A DNA stretch of 5,036 nucleotides from the NCBI GenBank assembly GCA_945788485.1, contig CALZMB010000177.1, forward strand, positions 1-5,036, written 5' to 3'. The translations under genes were made by a program, and so were the position numbers. The DNA is from an uncultured bacterium (GTDB taxonomy: Bacteria > Bacteroidota > Bacteroidia > Bacteroidales > Bacteroidaceae). The notes below the pieces were generated by a model. It saw only the letters and a program-made list of their open reading frames with translations. It had not been told where the DNA came from and searched no databases. Positions 1-5,036 of the stretch are shown here, in pieces (position 1 is the stretch's first letter; every line of letters starts with the position of its first letter).

Positions 1-79
1 CCATGCGGACGTATGCTGCGGCGAGGCGCAGTCCGCCGAACTGGCGATAACGGATAAGCAGTCGGTCGAGGTCTGCCAT
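1..79 (-). CDS. N-terminus of an unidentified protein, cut by the left window edge
   Basis: Only 26 full codons are visible, reading MADLDRLLIRYRQFGGLRLA followed by AAYVRM, and the frame stays open to the edge. The ATG at 79-77 is preceded by an AT-rich leader with no Shine-Dalgarno motif, as is usual in Bacteroidota. The peptide is basic and amphipathic, with an FGG-LRL segment, and has no signal peptide. It lies downstream of glf on the same strand, so a role in surface polysaccharide assembly (for example a sugar or acyl transferase) is possible, but that is inferred from position only; I do not recognise the family from this stub. The start is plausible because the coding frame begins directly after the repeat element that fills the gap to glf. 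Confidence 0.6.
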   Translation of the reverse strand, partial: MADLDRLLIRYRQFGGLRLAAAYVRM

Positions 80-92
80 GTTTTCAATTTAT

Positions 93-241
93 AAGAATGT
101 AAGTTGACGAGTTGACAAGTTGACAAGTAAACAATTTGATAGTATTTGTGTGCTGAGTTTGAATTGACAGTACATATAACTTGTCAACTCGTCAACTCGT
201 TTTACTTGTCAACTAAGAGAAATCAACTCGTTCTATTGTCA
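93..241. repeat. palindromic intergenic repeat element, copy 1 (between glf and the partial gene)
   Basis: This element fills nearly the whole gap between the glf stop and the next start. A perfect 20-base inverted repeat pairs 102-121 (AGTTGACGAGTTGACAAGTT) with 178-197, around a 56-base loop. A second, alternative 14-base perfect pairing joins 118-131 with 201-214; the two cannot form together because they share 118-121. The left module at 93-115 matches 1373-1395 of copy 2 with three mismatches. The right module at 206-230 (TTGTCAACTAAGAGAAATCA then ACTCG) matches 1405-1428 with a small indel. The right end runs into the glf stop codon (239-241), whose TGACAA context on the minus strand itself fits the repeat unit. 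There is no run of T after the hairpin, so a classical intrinsic terminator is not supported. Confidence 0.85.
95..134. repeat. 8-base tandem array within element copy 1
   Basis: Five units in exact 8-base register: GAATGTAA (95), GTTGACGA (103), GTTGACAA (111), GTTGACAA (119) and GTAAACAA (127). The outer two are diverged. The opposite-strand units TTGTCAAC (181) and TCGTCAAC (189) continue the same period, and TTGTCAAC recurs at 206 after a diverged stretch. The same register appears in copy 2 at 1367, 1375, 1383 and 1391. Confidence 0.85.
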
Positions 242-1357
242 GAGTACAACGTCGAGGGCGCGGCGGATGACGGGCGCCATGTCATAGTAGCGGTATTCTG
301 CCAGTCTGCCGCCGAAAATGACATCTGCCTCGCGAGAGGCGAGAGTGCGGTAGGCGTCAGCGAGGGCGTTGTTGCGCTGGTCATTGACGGGATAGTACGG
401 CTCCATTCCGTCGCGGTATTCTGCTGAATACTCTCGTGAGATGACGGTCTTCGGACATGTGTATATATCCTGCCCGAAAAGCTCGAAGTGTTTGTGCTCG
501 ATGATGCGTGTGTATGGTATCTCGCGCTCGGTGTAGTTGACGACGGCATTGCCTTGATGGTTGGGCGTGTCGAGGACTTCTGTTTCGAAGCGTACTGTGC
601 GCCAGTCGAGTTTGCCTAACCTGTAATCGAAGAACTCGTCAATGGGCCCGGTATAGACAAGGCGATGGGCATGTGAGTGCCAGTCGCGGTAGGCGGAGGA
701 GAAGAAGTCGGTGGAGGTGATGCAGTCGGTGTGTTCGAGGAGACGCGAGACGAGTTTGTTATAGCCGCCGACGGGGATGCCTTGATAGCGGTCGTTGAAA
801 TAGTTGTTGTCGAAGACCATGCGCACAGGAAGCCGGCGGATGATGAAGGCTGGTAGCGACGTGCAGTCTCTGCCCCACTGTTTCTCGGTGTAGCCTTTGA
901 TGAGACGTTCGAAGATGTCGCGGCCTACGAGGGTGAGCGCCTGCTCTTCAAGGTTGGCAGGTTCTCTGCCGCCGAGTTCACGGAGGGCGTCGGCTTTCTG
1001 CCGCTCTATGACAGCATGAGCCTCAGCAGGTGTGGTGACGCCCCACATCTGATAGAAGGTGTTCATGTTGAAAGGCAGGTTGTAGAGCTTGCCCTTGTAG
1101 TTGGCGACGGGAGAGTTGGTGTAGCGGTTGAACTCGACGAGGGAGTTGACGAAGTCCCACACTTCGCGGTCGTCGGTGTGGAAGATGTGCGCGCCGTATC
1201 TGTGGACGTTGATGCCTTCGATGCTGTCGCAATGGATGTTGCCGCCGAGATGGTCACGCTTCTCTATGACGAGGCATCGCTTGCCTTGCTGGCGGGCACG
1301 GTAGGCTACTGTGGCGCCAAACAGCCCGGAGCCGACGATGAGGTAGTCGTATTTCAT
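239..1357 (-). CDS. glf: UDP-galactopyranose mutase
   Basis: This flavoenzyme (372 aa, the usual family length) interconverts UDP-galactopyranose and UDP-galactofuranose in the cytoplasm, supplying the galactofuranose donor for O-antigen, capsule or other glycans. Visible motifs are an N-terminal FAD-binding GSGLFGA at residues 9-15 after the first beta strand, an acidic E32 ending the second strand, GGN at 38-40, and the family signature HRYGAHIFHT at 52-61. GYTEKQWG at 155-162 contains the tryptophan of the substrate pocket. YTGPIDEFFDYRLGKLDWRT lies at 235-254, SREYS at 307-311, YYPVND at 321-326, and the FAD-contacting FGGRLAEYRYYDM at 348-360. No key residue appears missing. The start at 1357 is chosen because MKYDYLIVGSG is the normal family N-terminus. 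An upstream TTG at 1411 would add 18 residues encoded by the repeat element and is unlikely. The neighbouring partial gene may share the glycan pathway. Confidence 0.96.
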   Translation of the reverse strand: MKYDYLIVGSGLFGATVAYRARQQGKRCLVIEKRDHLGGNIHCDSIEGINVHRYGAHIFHTDDREVWDFVNSLVEFNRYTNSPVANYKGKLYNLPFNMNTFYQMWGVTTPAEAHAVIERQKADALRELGGREPANLEEQALTLVGRDIFERLIKGYTEKQWGRDCTSLPAFIIRRLPVRMVFDNNYFNDRYQGIPVGGYNKLVSRLLEHTDCITSTDFFSSAYRDWHSHAHRLVYTGPIDEFFDYRLGKLDWRTVRFETEVLDTPNHQGNAVVNYTEREIPYTRIIEHKHFELFGQDIYTCPKTVISREYSAEYRDGMEPYYPVNDQRNNALADAYRTLASREADVIFGGRLAEYRYYDMAPVIRRALDVVL

Positions 1358-1366
1358 ATTTTTAAA

Positions 1367-1450
1367 GTTGACAAGAATACAAGTTGACAAGTTGATTATT
1401 TCAGTTGTCAACTAAAATAATCAACTTGTCAACTAAAAAAATAATAATCA
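1367..1450. repeat. palindromic intergenic repeat element, copy 2 (between dcp-like gene and glf)
   Basis: This element fills the gap between the M3 peptidase stop and the glf start. A perfect 20-base inverted repeat pairs 1382-1401 (AGTTGACAAGTTGATTATTT) with 1415-1434, with a 13-base loop (1402-1414). The loop itself contains the palindrome AGTTGTCAACT, so the whole arm-loop-arm is highly self-complementary. The units on the glf side keep an 8-base period (1367, 1375, 1383, 1391). On the minus strand the T-rich tract comes before the hairpin, next to the peptidase stop, and not after it. On the plus strand the hairpin is followed by A residues. Neither direction therefore gives a textbook intrinsic terminator. 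The glf start codon follows 9 bases after the element, so on an mRNA reading through, the hairpin would sit in the glf leader. Confidence 0.88.
1405..1450. repeat. direct repeat ending in the M3 peptidase stop codon
   Basis: TTGTCAACTAAAATAATCA at 1405-1423 recurs 21 bases further on at 1426-1450, as the same sequence with about six extra bases inserted in its A/T tracts. The last three bases of the second copy (TCA, plus strand) are the complement of the TGA stop of the peptidase gene. A third, diverged version occurs at 206-225 in the other element. Confidence 0.75.
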
Positions 1451-3598
1451 CAGTCCTCTGTTCTTCAGCAGAGGGTCGATTTTCGGATCAGCGCCGCGGA
1501 AATTGCGATACATCGTCATGCCGTTGTCTATGCCTCCGGGGGTGAGGATATATTTGCGGAAGCGTGCAGCCACATCGGGGTTGAAGATGTCGCCCGTCTC
1601 TTTGAATGCCTCAAAGGCGTCAGCATCGAGCACCTCTGCCCAGATATAGCTGTAGTAGCCTGCGGTGTAGCCTCCGCCCATGGTGTGTGAGAAGTTGGTG
1701 ATTCTGTAGCGCGGCGCTATCTGACGCGGTATGCCGCGTTCTGCCAGTTTCTGTGTCTCAAACTGCATGACATCGAGGTTTTGCGGCACTTCGGTGAGGA
1801 CGTGGAGGTCCATGTCTGAGTAGGAGGCGGCGAGATACTCTACAGTGGCGAAGCCCTGTCCGTATTTGCTTGCCGCCTCGTATTTCGCCAGAAGTTCTTT
1901 CGGAAGCGGCGCGCCTGTCTTATAGTGTTTCGCATATACGTCAAGCACCTCAGGCTCGAATGCCCAATGCTCGTTGATTTGCGAGGGGAGCTCTACGAAG
2001 TCGCGCTCTACATTGCCCACGCCGCTATAATGTACGTCGCGCATGAAGGAGTGGAGGGCGTGGCCGAACTCATGGAACATAGTCGTCACATTGTCTATCG
2101 ACTGAAGGGCGGGACGGTCGGCACTCGCTGGTGTCATGCTGCATACATTGACTGTGACGGGCGCTACACGTTTGCCGTTTTCATACCGCTGCTCGCGGAA
2201 CGATGTACACCATGCGCCGGCACGTTTCCCCGCACGCGGATAATAGTCGCTGAAGAAGATGGCGAGGAGGGTGGAATCACGGTCGTAAACCTCCCATGTC
2301 TGCGCCGTGGGCTCGTATGCAGGAGCCTTGTCGGTGATTTCTTTGAATGTGAGGCCGTAGAGGCGGTTGGCGACATGGAAGATGCCGCGAAGCACGTTGT
2401 GAATCTCAAGATATTCTGAGAGCTGCGATTCGTCGAAATCATATTTCGCCTTGCGGGCACGTTCGAGATAGTATCTGTAGTCCCATGCCTCTGGCTCACA
2501 TGTGAGACCGTCTTTCTGCATCTCCTTACATATGTCGGCAAGCTCTTCGTTCGCCTTGGCTACGGCTGGCGTCCAAATCTGGTCGAGCAGGGCATAGACG
2601 GCTTCCGGGGTTTTTGCCATGCGTGTGTCGAGAATCTGCGAGGCGCAGTTCTTGAAGCCCATAAGCTTCGCGCGCTGGAGGCGCAGATCGACGAGACGCG
2701 CGCAGATGGCTTTGCTGTCATAGTCGTTGCCCTGATTGCCGCGGTTGGTATAGGCAAGATATACTCTGCGGCGAAGGTCGCGATTTGAGCAATATTGCAG
2801 CACTGGATTGCACGATGCTCTCTGCATGTTGAACATCCATTTGCCGGGCTGGCCCTGCTCGGCAGCCATCGCAGAGGCGCGCTCGATGTCGCTCTGCGGC
2901 AGACCGGCAAGCTGTGTGATGGAATCAGCGATGACGAAGGTGTTGTTTGTCTCGTGCAGGAGGTTCTGCGAGAACTGAAGCTGCAAACTGGAGATTTCGA
3001 GATTCAGCTCTTTCAGCTTCGCCTTGTCAGCAGGAGATAGACACGCTCCGTTGCGCTCGAAACGTTTGTATATGTTGTCTAAGAGTTTACGCTCTTCTTT
3101 TCCGAGTGTGGCGGTGTCTGTCTCGTCATACACTTTCTTTACTCTCGCAAAGAGGCTGTCGTTCATGAATATCTCGTCGCTATGGGCTGAGAGGAGTGGA
3201 GACAGCTCTTTCTCAAGCTGGCGGTATTCTTCGGTGGAATTGCTGCTTGCAAGAGGGTCGAAGGTGTCGATGGCGCGGCTGAGTTCCTCGCCACTGTTGT
3301 CAAGAGCAGCAATGGTGTTGAGGAAAGTTGGCGACTGCGGGTTGGAGATAATGGCGCTGATGTTCTGCTTCTGCTTCTCCAAACCGAGGAGGATGGCTTC
3401 CTTGTAGTCTCCTACAGTGAGCCTGGGGAATGATTCGATGCCGTGCAGGTTCTCGCTCTTTGCAAGGAGAGCATTCTGATGTTCGGCGACATCGGCTGTG
3501 GCGTCTTCCGCCGGCACCGCCTCTTGCTGCGACCTGCAACCTGCGGCAAGGAGTGTTGAAGAGGCAATGGCTGTCATGATAAATAGTTTTTTGTTCAT
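1448..3598 (-). CDS. dcp: M3-family zinc metallopeptidase lipoprotein (peptidyl-dipeptidase Dcp type)
   Basis: This 716-residue protein is a zinc peptidase of the thimet oligopeptidase/Dcp family, which trims short peptides; Dcp removes C-terminal dipeptides. The zinc and catalytic site is HEFGH at residues 509-513, with the third ligand E536 in ERDFVELPSQ, at the spacing known for the family. The C-terminal substrate-site block SHTMGGGYTAGYYSYIWAEV (637-656) is intact. The N-terminal half is the helical channel-forming part. The first 21 residues form a lipoprotein signal (MNKKLFIMTAIASSTLLAAG, then C21), so the enzyme is predicted to be lipid-anchored in the envelope rather than cytosolic like E. 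coli Dcp. R, S and Q follow the cysteine, with no obvious acidic surface-export signal. The frame stays open 86 codons further upstream to 3856, but that stretch overlaps the preceding gene and would bury the signal peptide, so 3598 is chosen. Exact specificity (Dcp versus oligopeptidase) cannot be decided from sequence alone. Confidence 0.93.
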   Translation of the reverse strand: MNKKLFIMTAIASSTLLAAGCRSQQEAVPAEDATADVAEHQNALLAKSENLHGIESFPRLTVGDYKEAILLGLEKQKQNISAIISNPQSPTFLNTIAALDNSGEELSRAIDTFDPLASSNSTEEYRQLEKELSPLLSAHSDEIFMNDSLFARVKKVYDETDTATLGKEERKLLDNIYKRFERNGACLSPADKAKLKELNLEISSLQLQFSQNLLHETNNTFVIADSITQLAGLPQSDIERASAMAAEQGQPGKWMFNMQRASCNPVLQYCSNRDLRRRVYLAYTNRGNQGNDYDSKAICARLVDLRLQRAKLMGFKNCASQILDTRMAKTPEAVYALLDQIWTPAVAKANEELADICKEMQKDGLTCEPEAWDYRYYLERARKAKYDFDESQLSEYLEIHNVLRGIFHVANRLYGLTFKEITDKAPAYEPTAQTWEVYDRDSTLLAIFFSDYYPRAGKRAGAWCTSFREQRYENGKRVAPVTVNVCSMTPASADRPALQSIDNVTTMFHEFGHALHSFMRDVHYSGVGNVERDFVELPSQINEHWAFEPEVLDVYAKHYKTGAPLPKELLAKYEAASKYGQGFATVEYLAASYSDMDLHVLTEVPQNLDVMQFETQKLAERGIPRQIAPRYRITNFSHTMGGGYTAGYYSYIWAEVLDADAFEAFKETGDIFNPDVAARFRKYILTPGGIDNGMTMYRNFRGADPKIDPLLKNRGL

Positions 3599-3654
3599 TA
3601 TGATATTTATATTGTGATGGTTATCGGAAGGTATATATATATGCAGGAAGAGGG
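3599..3654. other. 56-base gap between the LytM gene and the M3 peptidase
   Basis: The gap is AT-rich near the peptidase start, with a TA-repeat tract at 3631-3642. I find no good match to the Bacteroidota -7 motif TAnnTTTG with a properly spaced TTG, no hairpin with a T run, and no Shine-Dalgarno motif. It contains none of the GTTGACAA-type repeats found in the other two gaps. Co-transcription of the two genes is possible. Confidence 0.5.
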
Positions 3655-4950
3655 CTACTTTGCGACAGAGATTGTCACTCCGTTCTTGCCTTTGCGGAAT
3701 ACGAATGTCTCTTTCCGTATGCATCGGTTCGCGTGGTCGAAAATCTTGGCAGAATCGAATGGTCTGCCGTTGCATCTGACCTCGAAATGGCAATGTTCTG
3801 TAGTCGCCCTGCCTGTTCGTCCCACAATACCGATCTGCTGTCCCGCCTTCACCCACTCGCCCGTCTTGACAAGATTCTTCGACTGGTGGCTGTAGAGTGT
3901 CTCAAGGCCGTTGGCATGACGGATGACGATGCAGAGGCCATATCCATAGTGAGTGCCGGAGAGTGTCACCTCGCCGTCGAAAGCAGCATAGATGGGGTCG
4001 CCTGCCTTTGTCTTGATGTCTGTACCGGCATGGCGGCGGCGACCGCCGTATGGGCTGATGACGCGCCCGCCAGCCATCGGATAGCACCAGTCGGCATCAG
4101 TGTATTTTGCGAAATTGATTGAGAACTCGTTGGCTTTCTTGAAGGGTGTGACACTATGGTCGTCGAACTGTATGGCCTGATATTCATCGATGTCGAAAGG
4201 CTGGTCGTCATCCTGCTGCTGCGCTATGTGCTCTGAGTTGCGGGTGTATTTCGTGCTCGCCGAGGCAGTCTCTTTCACCGTCCGGTTCTGGTTGGTTGTC
4301 ATATTGCCGCGCTGCGGCTGACGACGTCCCTTTGACTTTGCCAACGACTGTTCTTTCTCTTCCGTGAGGACAGTGATCTTCACATTCTCGCCCTGCCGTG
4401 TGAAAAGGAGTGTCTGTTTGCGCAGGCGGTGGCTCTTCAAATCGATGAGCGTCTCAGGATTGAGACGGGCTCCGTTCACCATCACCGCAAACTCTGTGTA
4501 GGTCTTGTCTTCGCGCTTGCCGACGATGGCAATGGTCTGGCCTGCCTTCACTCTGTCGCCTACCTTGACAAGATTCTGGGCGTTGTTACCATAAACAGTC
4601 TCAAGACCGTTGTCGTGACGCACGACGACGGTGTTTCCCCATTGCTGCAGCTGACGCGACAGTCTCACAGTGCCAGAGAACATGGATTTCACGGCATCAC
4701 CTTCGGTTGTGCTGATAACGACGTTGTTGTTCTTGCGTATGCCCTCTGCCTTTCCGACCGGCAAGGGAAAGGAATAGTCGTTGCTGCCGAGAAGTCCGAA
4801 ATCTACGGAGAAAGCATCTGAACGTCCGAACAGCCCGGGCGTTTCGGTGCTGATGGATTGTTGTTCGCGCTGGGAGAATTCTTGTTGTGCCTGCAGCGTG
4901 ACACTGAAGACGAAAAGAGATATTGTGAGCAGTTTGCGTAAGTTTATCAT
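3655..4950 (-). CDS. secreted M23/LytM-type peptidoglycan hydrolase with two tandem LytM domains
   Basis: A 431-residue exported protein. Residues 1-21 form a signal peptide (hydrophobic core LLTISLFVFSV, probable cut after LQA). There are two LytM-like domains: residues about 60-194 and about 290-431, joined by a polar linker rich in K, R, Q, N and D. The second domain keeps the M23 site: H307 and D311 in HAGTD and H388 in HCH as zinc ligands, with H355 and H386 in the catalytic positions. The first domain keeps the fold signature (NGLETVY, NLVKVGDRVKAGQ, IAIVG) but has N74, V78, N122, Y151 and E153 at those sites, so it should not bind zinc. The duplication includes the tail (LRKQTLLF and IRKETFVF). 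The family cleaves peptide cross-links in peptidoglycan, or regulates amidases when inactive; this copy is probably active. The ATG at 4950 is the start giving a complete signal peptide. Confidence 0.92.
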   Translation of the reverse strand: MINLRKLLTISLFVFSVTLQAQQEFSQREQQSISTETPGLFGRSDAFSVDFGLLGSNDYSFPLPVGKAEGIRKNNNVVISTTEGDAVKSMFSGTVRLSRQLQQWGNTVVVRHDNGLETVYGNNAQNLVKVGDRVKAGQTIAIVGKREDKTYTEFAVMVNGARLNPETLIDLKSHRLRKQTLLFTRQGENVKITVLTEEKEQSLAKSKGRRQPQRGNMTTNQNRTVKETASASTKYTRNSEHIAQQQDDDQPFDIDEYQAIQFDDHSVTPFKKANEFSINFAKYTDADWCYPMAGGRVISPYGGRRRHAGTDIKTKAGDPIYAAFDGEVTLSGTHYGYGLCIVIRHANGLETLYSHQSKNLVKTGEWVKAGQQIGIVGRTGRATTEHCHFEVRCNGRPFDSAKIFDHANRCIRKETFVFRKGKNGVTISVAK

Positions 4951-5036
4951 CAGAATGGTATATATAATTAGGTGTCAGGTAAATATTGGCGAGACGCCGG
5001 AAGAATAAAAATGGCAGATGGTAGGAAAAGAGATAA
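4951..5036. other. region upstream of the LytM gene, no gene called
   Basis: This stretch is AT-rich close to the LytM start. I see no convincing promoter. A small GGCG-AGA-CGCC hairpin at 4988-4998 lacks a T tract. Two marginal possibilities remain at the edge. One is a minus-strand frame open from 5036 to a TAA at 4970-4968, which could be the tail of an upstream gene. The other is a plus-strand ATG at 5011, after AATAAAA, with eight open codons to the edge, which could begin a divergent gene. Neither has enough sequence to support a call. Confidence 0.4.

Noticed and set aside
103..126. TTGACA strings as sigma-70 -35 boxes
   Set aside because: They occur as part of an 8-base tandem repeat. 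Bacteroidota use a different promoter pattern (-33 TTG, -7 TAnnTTTG), and no matching -10 is spaced correctly.
1374..1381. TATTCTTG on the minus strand as a -7 promoter box for glf
   Set aside because: It has one mismatch to TAnnTTTG, but there is no TTG at the expected distance upstream, and the stretch is part of the repeat module.
1358..1411. Extension of Glf by 18 residues from a TTG at 1411
   Set aside because: The added residues are translated palindromic repeat, and the family N-terminus starts at MKYDYLIVGSG.
1382..1434. Intrinsic terminator after the M3 peptidase gene
   Set aside because: The hairpin is strong, but the T tract lies before it in the direction of transcription and no T run follows. 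A terminator role is possible but not supported by the standard pattern.
1925..2419. Long plus-strand open frames opposite the M3 peptidase and the other genes
   Set aside because: They are antisense shadows of well-identified minus-strand genes, with no recognisable domains or start context.
3599..3856. An 86-codon N-terminal extension of the M3 peptidase reading frame
   Set aside because: It overlaps the end of the LytM gene in another frame, has low-complexity basic content, and would place the lipoprotein signal peptide inside the protein. The internal ATG at 3598 gives a complete signal and lipobox.
3865..4577. CTTGACAAG at 3865 and 4564 as further copies of the intergenic repeat
   Set aside because: Both encode the NLVK segment of the duplicated LytM domains, so protein homology explains them.
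3630..4966. GGTATATATA shared at 3630 and 4957 in front of two genes as a common regulatory site
   Set aside because: The tracts are simple TA repeats at very different distances from the start codons (about 34 and 7 bases), so chance is the better explanation.
4988..4998. GGCG-AGA-CGCC hairpin upstream of the LytM gene as a terminator or regulator
   Set aside because: The stem has only four firm pairs and is not followed by a T run on either strand.

Overview
The window looks like a chromosomal piece from a Bacteroidota genome, most likely Bacteroidales (Prevotella- or Muribaculaceae-like). The reasons are short AT-rich leaders without Shine-Dalgarno motifs, an M3 peptidase carrying a lipoprotein signal, a secreted two-domain LytM protein, and moderate GC content by eye. 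The taxon is an inference; no rRNA or marker gene is present.

All recognisable genes lie on the minus strand. In transcription order they are: a secreted M23/LytM-type protein with two tandem LytM domains (4950-3655); a lipoprotein M3-family metallopeptidase of the peptidyl-dipeptidase/oligopeptidase type (3598-1448); UDP-galactopyranose mutase, glf (1357-239); and the first 26 codons of a further gene that runs off the left edge (79-1). Gaps are 56, 90 and 159 bases. Upstream of the LytM gene, 4951-5036 holds no gene I can call.

The first two genes are both envelope peptidases: one is predicted to act on peptidoglycan cross-bridges or stem peptides, the other on short peptides in the periplasm. 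glf makes the UDP-galactofuranose donor for surface polysaccharide, and the partial gene after it may belong to the same pathway. Co-transcription is plausible from strand and spacing but is not shown.

The most unusual content is non-coding. The gaps dcp-glf and glf-partial gene are filled almost entirely by two related copies of a palindromic repeat element built on an 8-base GTTGACAA-type unit. Each copy has a perfect 20-base inverted repeat, the two copies share flanking modules in the same order and orientation, and they differ by at least one compensatory base-pair change. Both reach or overlap the stop codon of the gene before them and end 9-13 bases before the start of the gene after them. 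The gap between the LytM gene and the M3 peptidase has no such element. Otherwise the window is ordinary housekeeping and envelope sequence; I see no phage, insertion sequence, CRISPR, tRNA or rRNA.
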